From: Prinsepia uniflora
Lineage: Eukaryota; Streptophyta; Magnoliopsida; Rosales; Rosaceae
NCBI GenBank assembly: GCA_032719365.1
Contig: CM064868.1
Location: 74,649,266 to 74,713,265 of the forward strand
Direction of reading: 5' to 3'
DNA: 64,000 bases
Shown here one piece after another: positions 21,990-33,281 of the stretch. Within the stretch, counting starts at the first letter, position 1. Every line of letters starts with the position of its first letter. The translations under genes and the position numbers were made by a program. The notes under the pieces are model-generated. The model was not told the DNA's origin. It worked only from the letters and a program-made list of their open reading frames with translations, and made no database searches.

Positions 21990-24900
21990 AGTAAAATGGC
22001 CGGGCATAAGTATTCATTTTTCATTATTTTGTAAGTAACTTTTTTGATACACTAATATGAGAAGGGTGATCACCACATTATTATATATATTATATATGGT
22101 TGTTGCCCTCTACCAGAGTAGAACTCAAAATTTTCCGCCCAACATAACTAGGTAGTGTATAATAAAAACTACCTATATAATGTAAATTCAAGATCAAAGA
22201 AAGAGTAGCATGCAGCAAAGGTGGAACCACACACAGAAGGAGGAGACCAGTCACTGACTTTGTTCTAATTGGTCTCTTCCTACTCAACCACACATCTCTG
22301 ATCGCTCACTCAGTCTCTTCCTTCATGATTCATCATTCCTAATTACGCGTCTTATTAATTTTTGTATTATTTAAATATTTTCCAAATGCCAACACGTCGT
22401 CGTATCCCTGAAAACAAAACCGTTTTTGACGCCTTTTGTCAATTATTGATTTGACGCGCTGCCCCAATTGCCAATTTGCAATGTGCACACACAGATCACA
22501 GACACACACTGTGCTCGTGCACGCCCAGTCCCTCTCTCATTCCTCCCTTGTCTCATATATTATCACGCTTTATTTATTAAACAAAATAAAGCCTAGCTAC
22601 AAATCAATATTAAATATTCGGTAAAATTTGTTTTATTGATGCATGACTATCACCAATATAACTCCAATAGATTGGTCTAAACTATAAACAATTTCAGAAA
22701 CGAATAAGGCTAAACATAAATAAGAGGGATAAATGGAAGAGGATCCTCCCCCTTCCCTTTTTTTGGGAAGAAAAGAAGGATCTAGATAAATCGATAAAAC
22801 GAAAGAGACCCAAATGAATAGAAAGGAAAAACAAAAGATCAATTTCAATTTGAAAAAGGTGATTCACATGTTCTTAGGTCCGTTTTGTTCCCAGTTCCTC
22901 ATTAGTTTAAACTCAGATGAATTTTTTATTATTGCTAAATATATGTTGAAATGCATGTGTTAATATCTCAATCATTGAAAAAAATAAACTGTCATAATTT
23001 GCTATAAGCAATTTTCTTTTCTAAAAAAAGGAGTATCACTAATATCATTAAATAATATCTTGTATTTAAGTTACATGAATAATAAATATTATTTATATTT
23101 ATTATAAAGTATAAACTCTAGGGAAGGGAAAATAATATATATTTGTTTTTTTGGCCTGTGAGTTGTGACAATGAGAGATATGACCATGGTCTCTCTAATC
23201 CCCACGCGCCCTTTCTAACATCAACACAAAAAAAAAATAAAAATTTTAGGATCCCCAAATTAGCATTCACGTTCACTCCGACGATCCACGCCCCCGAAAT
23301 TAGTGCTTTCAAAGGAACCATGGTTGCATACTTGCATGCCATCAAAGAGAATGAAAGATATTTAGACACATTAAATTAATTATATTTAGTGATATATTTA
23401 GATTTCGTTTGTTAGTAAGAATATAAATTTATTTTTAGATTTCAATCTTTTCATCTTATTTGCCATCATTTAGGATAAAAAAAAAGAAAAAAAATCATAA
23501 ATTTGATTGAAATCTATTCCATCTAATTGATGGAATCTAATTATATATAATAACATGATATTCTATTTCCCTAGTAATTAAGGAATGTAAATATTACTTA
23601 ATATACCCATAATTATCACTATTAAATTAAGAAAAAAAATCATTCAAATGACATAAAAAATACATAGATACTTTAGATAAAAAAAAATACGGAGATACTT
23701 TTGGCTATAACTTGTGCCCAAATTTTACGAAGAAAAGATAGTCGTAAATTTTGACACTTTTTCTGAGTTATTGTGTTGAATTAATTTTTTTTTTCTTCAT
23801 TCTGCTTTGTTGGTTTAGTGAAGTAAATAGTGATGGATGAGTTTTGTGTTGGATGTGATGGATGAGTTTTGGTTGGATGTTATGGATGAGTTTTGGTTTT
23901 TGGTTTAATGAAGGCAATTTTGATTGTTTTTTTATGAATAAATTAGGGCTTCCTATATGTTTAGACATATTTTGATTATATTTCTTTATTGGGTTCAAGA
24001 ATTTTAACAAATTTGAATAATATGCATTTTGATATTGGAGAATATGATTTTTAAGTTTACATAGAATGCTTGATTTTATTTAGTAGTTTTATAATCAAGT
24101 GATGCATTACAAAAGGGTGTTTTTGTAAAAATAATAATTATTTTTGTTTCATTACATGATTTGTCAAATGCAACAAAGAAATGAAATTCTAGAAACTTTA
24201 CTATTATTCTAACTCGTTCCAAACATTTGAATGAAATTCTTAAATAATTTTCATGTTGGAATAGGAAAGGAAATAGATATAATTCATTAAGAAAATAGAT
24301 GTAATTCATTTCCTTCATGTTATATGTCAAGCATCCAAACAGGGTATTAATGAGATAATCAATTAATTATATTATTTTAATAGATTAATTTACTTGATAC
24401 ACCCACTTCACCATTCATTGATTGTAACATCAAGTGTGTCACTAATTGTGGTCAATTTAGTGTGTCTAAATAACATTACTTTTCTTTTTCCAGCCATTTT
24501 TATTTTGAGTATATTTTCTATACATTTGATCATAATCCTTGATTCAGTCATCTCCCATGACATCATTAAAAATTATTTGTTCACAAAAAGTAACTAAATT
24601 TAAAACTATTTATATATATGTAAACTAAATAGTCGATCATCATAAAAAAATTAATTATCAGAAAAACAATCGATTATTTTAATACGACTAAATGATCTCA
24701 AATTTAATTGATTTTTTACAATTGTGATCTCAAAATAATAATTTATATAATAAATTTTGATTACAATATTATTCATATATACGAAATTTGAAAAAAAAAA
24801 TAGAAAATATGACAAAAAGATGTTCTTTATTTATGCCATACTTATTTTAATTCTCAAAATTATATTTTAAGATATCATATTGTATTTTTGGTTTTTTAGT

Positions 24901-25541
24901 TGATTTTACGTTCATAAATCATAACTTTCTTTATCAAACTAAAGGTCAAAATTGACTTTGTTACTTAATACTAGGACCTAATAGTATTTCTACTTATATA
25001 TTATGTGGAAAATATCAAATTCAATTTTCGTGAATAACGTCAAAATTCAATGTATACATATTATACTGCCTTTTAGTATCAATGTATTAAAGAAATTGAA
25101 ACTTAACACTTTCTTAGATAATTAATTGCAGTATAAAAAAATAAATTCAGAATACTATTATTAAGCACATATATGGCCATAGCAAAATTAAAGATACAGA
25201 AAAATAAAACAATAAAAGAATTTGTTAGATGAACAAATGGAGAGGTACTAAGATTAGGTACTATTGGATGATAAGCATGTTTTATATTTGTCTTGAAGTT
25301 TAATTTTTATTGGATGAATTAAACTAAAATTCATAATAGAGTATTATTGTATAAAAAAAATAAAATCTTAAACTGCAAATTCCCACTTATGATAAAACTA
25401 GAATACGTGGATAAGTAAAAAATGAAAGCTAAAAATCAGCTCCTTAGATTAGTTACTAAGATGTTTAAATTCCCCCTACCTCATTTATAAAAGAAATTAA
25501 ATTGTTAAAGATTTTTTTTTTATTTTTTGAAAAATTTATAT
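21990..25541. other. AT-rich intergenic sequence
   Basis: No gene is recognised. The sequence is AT-rich with poly-A/T runs. Short open frames, such as 22090-22293 and 24076-24330 on the minus strand, are low-complexity and show no family features. A small internal repeat (gttttggttggatg...) lies near 23830-23900. Confidence 0.55.
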
Positions 25542-25549
25542 AGCCCAAT

Positions 25550-26031
25550 CAGAGCCGGTCCAAATATTTGAAGGTCCGGAGTAACAATAGAAAATGTGCC
25601 CTTAATTTGCACACCTACTTATTAAAATGTAAATTTTTATAAACTGATTATTTAAGTTTAAAAGAATGAGACCTCATTAAAACCTTGGTAAGGGAAATCC
25701 ATTTATGACAATATCCGTGACAAACAAAAAAAGCACCTCATGTCTAAAATATTACATTTAGTTCATTAAAAAAATAAATTCATATTTCTAACTTATATAT
25801 GGATGAAAATACTCACAACCAAGACTAGTAGACTATAACTTTCATATTCAATAAAAACAATTAATCAATCATTTAAAAAACTTGAACTCACATCAAATTT
25901 ACACTCTTACATTATTTATTATTATTTTTTATTTATATAATATAATATAATATATATTAATAATTTTGGGGCCTATATTGTTATAGACCCAGGACTTGAG
26001 CCCCTTTTGCCCTACCATATGGCTGGCCCTA
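25550..26031. mobile_element. hAT-like MITE with CAGRGCCGG ends
   Basis: The left end is CAGAGCCGGTCC, and the right end read in reverse is TAGGGCCAGCC; the mismatches are mostly transitions. The flanking 8-bp copies AGCCCAAT (25542-25549) and AGGCCAAT (26032-26039) differ at one base. This 482-bp AT-rich, non-coding element fits a hAT-derived MITE. Confidence 0.6.
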
Positions 26032-29000
26032 AGGCCAATAACTCATATAGCACACGACAACTCGAATCAGTTAGGTGTTGGCCATAAAGGCCTCCATTTT
26101 GGTATCTACATGAACTATGATGACAGGACCTGTCCCAACTGGACGTCAAAAACCGTGTCTGGTGATGCTCCCGTCTGACAAGTCAACTAAAGGCCCGAAA
26201 CTACCCTTCAGTGCTTGCCAGACAAGGGATAATTGCACTGATTTCTGCTGCTACCTCCGCCTTTCAATCAGCCCTGAACGTTGTACCACGGCCTGGAGGG
26301 TCATAAAAACATCAAAGGTGTGAGTGGACAAAAAAATGACCTTTTATAAAAACGATTACCAAAACATATTCTTACCCTCCAGTTTTCACAAGCATGCATG
26401 CATATCATAAAACATGAGTAATAGTATGAAATCATTCAAGTATGAACAGTGGACCGATAAAATCAAAACATGTTTCCTCATGGTCCGTAAAACTCATGTT
26501 CACCAAATCAGTCCATGTTATAAAGCATCAAATCCCGGCTCTCAGGCCAAAACATGTGAAAACATAATCACCTGGCCACAAAGACCAAAGACCAAAAACC
26601 CAAAACCCGTACTCAATACCGGTACGCCATCACAAACAACATCAATCAGCATTATTCACAAGTGCACAGTCAATCAATCAATCAAATCAATCCGCACTTC
26701 TCACAAGTGCACAATCCATCACACAATCACAACTGCACTACGCGTAGGCCAATATCCAGCCGCATTCTCGGGATCAGACACCTCTGGGCTCAACCCTCGG
26801 GTTCAGTCACATCTGGGCAAACACATCCCCAGGCTCAGACACATCCGAGTGGTACATCCAGGCTCAGTCACATCCGAGAAGCTGGCTTACCATAGGATCA
26901 ACTCACGATCCTACAATCATATCCCCTAAGCTCCGGTCGTCTGGGTGATCCCCCCTAGCTCCGACCGTCTGTGCATTTCACAAACACAAGGAAAACCATC
27001 TCGGGATTACATCCCAAAAAATTTCAATCAAATCCTTGACTTCAAACAAAGTCAAGATCATTCCTTGACTTCAAATCAAGTCAAGAGCATTCCTTGACTT
27101 CAAACCAAGTCAAGAGCATTCCCGACTGGCTCTCAAGCCCCAATTACCATTTACACGTAAATCTTTAAAATCACATTTTAAAACAATAAAATAATCTAGA
27201 AATCATCATTGACTCACCAACTAAGTCAAAATATCATTTTAGAAATCTTTTTTACTCCAGGCCTAGCCCAAAACATCATTTGCACGTTTCACATAAAACG
27301 TGTCCGAAAGACTGATTAAAATAATCATGAAATCACAAGAAATCATAAACATCATCAATTTCATCATATTCACATGTGACTCCAAATCCGAGTCAAAATC
27401 ACTATCCAGTTGGGTCTCACGCCCAAAATAACATTTTCACGCAAATCCATGTGTTCGCAACCTCAGTTGCCATTTTCATATAAATCCATGAAATCGATCC
27501 CTGACTCATACCCGAGTCATTACATCATTTTCAATCCCTGACTCACAATCCGAGTCCAAATATTATTTTCAATTCCTGACTCATAACCCGAGTCAAAACA
27601 TCATTTTCGTAATTTCTCGAAAATCGTGTCAAAAATAATATAATAATCCATAAAATCGAGAAATCGCCGGATTGAAACATCAATCATGCCAAAGCATATA
27701 AAATCATATAATAAAGCATTTAAATCATATATGCATGCATCACGGTTAGAAAAAAAGTCCACTCACACACACCGTCCAAACGGCCCGCTTCGGAACTGCA
27801 CGTTTTTTCGTAAATTCTGGAAATTGCAATTCATGTCCAAAATCATTAATGAGGGTCACTAACATCTCATTATACCTCATATAATTTTACCCATTTTTTT
27901 CTGGAATTTAAATACATATTTAACACGTATAACAAAACATCGGATACGCGGAACTTTACCGAAACGATATCTGATTTCTTTGAAATCAGTGTCAAAATGT
28001 TCGTTACACTGAGAGGATTCAAATTCATGTTGACCTCACCTTGAAACAAGGCCTCACGCGCCCTCACGCGCCGCCGTGAGTGGCTGCGCGTGACCACCAC
28101 ACGCCTGCTATAGTAATGTGAACAGTTGTCTTCCTCACCCGTTTTCTCTGCAAAACGGATCCTTTTGCCCGCGAACAGACCCGACTGGTTTCCTATCAAC
28201 TCGACACCATTTTCAAAAATTCAAACGTCTATTAGCATCTAATTAGTTTCAATTAAGGATCTGTGAACTTAATTGCAATCAAACTTACCTCAATCCTTCA
28301 AATCAAAGATGAACCTTCGAAGAACAGTCGAACTCTGTTCATCGTCCAATCTCTATCAATTGTCCTTGTTTTTCTCAAATTGACGCATCAGGGAGCTTCG
28401 TGGGGTTCTCATAAACACCTTTGCAAGTTCAATTTCATCATCCCATGTCTCAAATCCCACGACTCAAGCTCGAAATTTCAGAAACCTCATTCCCTCAGTT
28501 CTACCTCAAATCGACCCCAATTCACCTCAATTTTCACTGGGTCCAACTCGTATCAATCCTAGGAAGCTAAATGAAGCTTCAATTTCGATCCCCAGAGTTC
28601 AAAGCTTGGAATTCGAATTTCCCCCCAAAATTTCAAATTTTCGATTTCCTGTTTCCAGCTCACTCTCAGTCCCTCGTGTTTCCCTTCAGCTAAATTCGTC
28701 TCTTCATGTAACGACCCGTTCCGAATTCCGGGATTAGATTAGTCACTAATCTTGATTAGTGAGGTTGAACGGTGCTTAGTAGGGCGGAATCGGACAAATT
28801 GTGCAAAATGACCGTTTTGCCCCTGGTCGTGGGCAAAATGTTGACTTTTTGATCGGGCGGTCAAATGGACTTTGATCGATGACCGTGACGTAGTTCTGGA
28901 CGTCACGAGTTCATAGACAGGTGGCACGTTCGATTCCGACGTTCGAGTAAGAAGTTGTGACGTTCGGAAATTGAGGGGTATTTTGGTAATTTTGGTCAAT

Positions 29001-30699
29001 TGGGGTCAAATGTTGACTTTTTGACCGGGAGGTCCGATGGACGAGGGCCAAGGACCGTTACGTAGGTCTCGTCGATATGAATCCAATGACAGGCGGCATG
29101 CCGAAATCGGACGTACGACGAAAAAGTTATGGTCATGGACGTAATCGCGATTAACCGAACGAACCGAGAGTTTGATTAAAATAATATTAAAATAGGTGAA
29201 CAGTGAATGACGAATCTGGACCCTTGGATGTATGCCACGTGTCACCATCCCCTACATTCCCTAAATTAGGGATCTTGGTTGGCCATTTGGATTAGTTAAT
29301 TATTTTCTCTCCTTAAATCCTCACCCTTCATCCTATACTCAGATTGGATCCTAGCCGTTGATCTCTTATGCATGTTCTGATTTAAACCCATCAACCCAAA
29401 CACTCACATTTTCACTACTCTCAAATCGTGAGCACGGTTTCCTCCCTTGAACAAACACCTCACACATCTCAGCCTCAACCTACACACCAGACACCTCCAG
29501 ACACACATCAGCCACCTCCAGACGCCAGCCACCACCTCACGGCCGCCCTGCACGGTCGGAAACCTCCCAGACCTGAGAAGGAAACCAAACAACCCGACAC
29601 TGCCAAACCTTCCAAACCACCTCACCAGGGCTCGAACAAACCTAGGACAAGGATCACTGGAACCTTAGGACGACTCAGACCACGACTAGACGGTGTACGG
29701 CGGCGACACGGCGGCGGTAGGTTGAAAAACCCGAGAAGACACCATTTCATTCCCTACTTCGAAACGCTTATCTCTAACGTTAAAATTGTTTGTTTACTTC
29801 TGAAACATGTCCTAGGGACCTAGACGACCATCCTAGACCGAAGCTTGTGGCCGGAATCTCGACGAGTCGCCGGAGAGGATGACCTGAGTTCTCAGCCGAT
29901 TTTCCGTCAGTTTTCAGGTAGTTTAATCAACCTAAAAATTAGTTTGGATGTCACAGAACCGTAGAGGGGATTATGACGAGTCCATAGGATCAAACCGCAT
30001 CAAAAATGGTGGTCGAAAACTCGATCTGTGATCGGGTCAAGCCGTGGGTCGACGGCGACCCGGTTACAGACCCGGTTTCAGAACCCGGTTACTGTAGCAT
30101 GACGTCATCAGTGTTGACCTGAATGTTGACCTGGCGTGTGGGGGCGCGTGAAGGGTATTTTTGGGAAACTTCCAACATGACTTTTAATCTATTCGATGTA
30201 ATGAACATTTTGGGATTGGTTTCGTGTCGATCGGACAACGTTTCGATATTGTTCGGGACGTCCGAAGGTTTTAAAACAAGTTTAAAAATAGTTAAAAATT
30301 CGGAAAAATTACGGGACTTTGATAGGATGTTAATGATGAGGATAGTGACCCTCTAATGTGATTTGGACAGGATTGGGAGTCCCGGTGATAGTGGTGTGGC
30401 CCGGGAAGGCCTATGGCACGCGTATCGAGGCATACCGTTAAAACGGTCTGTGAGTGGACTTTGGTTTTATAAATTCTATGCATGCCTAACTGTTTTATAT
30501 GGATTGTGATTGTATGATGTTGATTTGGTTGTTGGTAAATTGTACGGTTTCACGTATTTCGAGGCGATTTACGTGCTTGCACGTAAATCGAGATTTTCCG
30601 GTTTTACATGGATTTTTCATATTTATAACTTGGATATAATGTGATGAAATGGTTTTGAAATTGGAAATATGAACTCGGGCTTGAGGCCCAATTATGTTG

Positions 30700-30970
30700 G
30701 AAATTTCGGACTTGGAGAGTCCATTTGAGAATCGGGCTGGGGGCCCAGTTACTTTATGAAATCGGGCCAGGGGCCCAGTCGTTTATGAAATCGGGCTGAG
30801 ACCCATTTGAGTTATGTTATCGGGCCAGGGGCCCATTTGATTTACGAATTCGGGTCGTGGGGCCCAGTGGGTTTATAAAATCGGGCTGCGGGCCCAGTTG
30901 GTTTACAAATCGGGTCGTGGGCCAGTGGTTCATAAAATCGGGCATGAGGCCCAATTAGATTATAATTGTG
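30700..30970 (+). repeat. GGGC-CAGGG-GCCC type dyad array (unit A1)
   Basis: Roughly eight units of about 30 bp have the form aaaTCGGGCcaggGGCCCAgtt, separated by ttatgaa-like spacers. Each unit holds a short inverted repeat. Related arrays occupy the same place in units B (35190-35335), D, E and C. Confidence 0.8.
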
Positions 30971-31216
30971 ATTTTGGGTCAGGGACCCTAAATGGAATTA
31001 CGTGGTTTTATGGAAATTTCGGGCAGGGCCCATTGTAATGATGTGATAAAAGGATTTAATAAAACTGTTTTCCATATACCATCTGGATACAAGGATATAT
31101 GATGGTCTCCTCCAGATGTCTGGGACACTGGGGAAGTCACGGTGCATTGCCTGCGAGGGGTCATTGTACGGAGCAGCCAGACCGTATGATGACTCAGGAG
31201 CAGGATTGCTATGATT

Positions 31217-31354
31217 GACGTCAGGGACGTCAGACATCAGGAATGTCAGATATATGGACCCGGAGAGACCCCGGGCAGCACGCATAGCTTATTAAACCGT
31301 GAGATATGACGTCAGGGACGTCAAGCGTCTGGGACGCTAAGCATCAGGGATGCT
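31217..31354 (+). repeat. AGG-loop mini-hairpins (unit A1)
   Basis: GACGTC-agg-GACGTC occurs at 31217-31231 and again at 31308-31322. GACATC-agg-AATGTC is at 31233-31247 (one mismatch), AGCGTC-tgg-GACGCT at 31324-31338 and AGCATC-agg-GATGCT at 31340-31354. Stems of six base pairs differ between hairpins while complementarity is kept. Confidence 0.85.
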
Positions 31355-33281
31355 GGTGATGGTAATGGTAAAATATGGATTAATGAATCTATGAAATGGC
31401 TTTTGGGTTGGATTGGTGTTATGTGGTAAAAATGGATTATTAGTTATGTTATGGTATGTCGGGTCGGGGACCCTAAATGGTTTTGGATTTATGGATTTAT
31501 ATTTATGGCTTTGGGCGGTGGCCCACATGGTTTTAATATGTCTGGTGGTGGTATTCCACAGTTTTGGGCTGAGTTCCCACACTTGGTTTTTGGTTAACGG
31601 TTTTTGGGCTAAGGCCCTAATGGCTCGGTTGAGCAAACGTTTTGGTTACTAGTTTTCGTGGCATGCATACGTTTTTATTGGAGGGCATAAATGTCTTATA
31701 AATGTGTTTAATAAACTTATTGGTTTTTGTCCACTCACAGCTTTTGGTTTTAATGCCCTTCAGGTTGATTACGGATGCGATTGAAGCAGAGACTGGGACA
31801 TTGCACACCTCCTCCATCGATCCTTGCGCACTCTGGATGCCCCGTTTGGGCAGTGGCTCTTGGTTATCCCTTGTCTGACACCCCTTGTTGGACGAGAGCA
31901 GGGCACATTCCACGGTAATCCTGGGGGGATTGGGATGGGTCCTGTCACTTCAAACTCTCAATTCCTTACTCTCAAGCTCAGTAATGGAAGGGAAATGATG
32001 GACAAAGATCAAACTCTCACTTCTCTGTTTTTCAGTTGTTCACGGTTTAAGAAAACACAAAGAAGAAGAAAATGGCTGATTAAGAATGATTAAAGATGAT
32101 TAAATGATTAAAGAATAATCAAACAAAATGATGGTGTTTTCCCCAAAACATGGAGCTGATTTTAGACCTTAAATCAAGGGATGGGTGACACTTGTCACTC
32201 ATCCAGGTGTGCTTAATCATCGGTTACTGTTCATAATAAAATAATATTTTAATCGAAATCCTGGTTCGTTCGATTAATCGAATTCGTTCCCGTGACCATA
32301 TCTTTCTCGTCGAATCTCCGATTTCGGCATGCCATCTGTCATTGGATTCGTATCGACTCGACCTACGTAACGGTCCTTGGCCCTCGTCCATTGGACGTCT
32401 CGGGTCAAAAGTGAATATTTGGCCCCTTTTCAGCCAAATTACCAAAATACCCATGAACTTCCGAACGTCATAACTTCTTCCTCGAATGTCGGAATCGAAC
32501 GTGCCACCTGTTTATGAACTCGTGACGTCCTGAACTACGTCACAGTCATCGGTCAAAGTTCGTTTGACCGCTCGAACTAAAATTCAACATTTTGCCCACG
32601 TCTAGGGGCAAAACGGTCATTTTGCACATTTCGTCCGATTTCACTGAACTAATCCCAGATTAGTCATTCTAAATCATAATTAATTAATATTTAATTCCGA
32701 TACTCGGAACGGGTCATTACATATGGCAAGATCCGTCCTGATTCCCCTGGGACCACTCGGGGACGTGCCCTGTTGCCCGTCTAACACACAACCCAAGAAT
32801 ACCAAAATTACCCATAACCGGTTCAGCATTAATAAATCACCATAAATAAGTTCATACATAAATCTTAAGGGTTCAACAATGTCAAATAAGGGATAGTTCG
32901 AAATACAATAACGAGCACAACATTTAAGTTTACATACGATGCCAACCTACCCAAAAGGGTGTACAGGTGTGCAACGTCTGGTCTATGCCTCAGACTCCGG
33001 GTCCTCGTTTTTCTCAGTAGCACGGTCCGGAGGGGTCAATAAAACAATAAGGGTGAGTAGGCCGTAAATATAAAGTTTATAAAACAGTTTAAGTATATAG
33101 TAAACATACGGTTTTACCCTTATGTTTTCAAATCATGCATGCATCAGAGTCGCAATCCATAATAATATATTATATAGCCATAAACAGAATAATATAATCA
33201 TAATCATGAAATCAGCTGTACTATACATCCCAACCCGGACATCCTAGACGCCTAATAAGATCACAGTCCTAAGGTTATGCA

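Larger units (their letters stand above)
28707..31947 (+). mobile_element. LTR-family unit A1 (solo-LTR-like), inside A
   Basis: It begins TGTAACGACCC and ends GGGTCCTGTCA, 3241 bp, flanked by an exact 5-bp duplication CTTCA (28702-28706 and 31948-31952). Removing it rejoins unit A. Internal landmarks in order are the exon-like block 30371-30449, the GGGCC...GGCCC dyad array 30700-30970, GACGTC/GACATC/AGCGTC/AGCATC hairpins 31217-31354, and the GTCTGAC stem 31873-31893. No protein domain is encoded. Confidence 0.88.
26121..32721 (-). mobile_element. LTR-family unit A (solo-LTR-like), containing A1
   Basis: On the plus strand it begins TGACAGGACCTGTCCC and ends GGGTCATTACA. Flanks TATGA (26116-26120) and TATGG (32722-32726) agree at four of five bases. 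Without A1 it is about 3.36 kb. The 5' stem is perfect (TTCCGA 32695-32700 with TCGGAA 32704-32709). Dyad repeats of the GACTC...GAGTC type fill 27360-27610. Open frame 26414-26929 is repeat-derived. Confidence 0.75.

Noticed and set aside
26414..26929. 171-residue plus-strand open frame
   Set aside because: It lies inside LTR unit A in antisense, is made of dyad repeats, and is not open in sister units.
28707..31947. DNA-transposon interpretation of the ~3-kb family because of inverted ends
   Set aside because: Exact 5-bp target duplications with TG...CA ends fit LTR integration; no transposase or typical TIR superfamily signature is seen.
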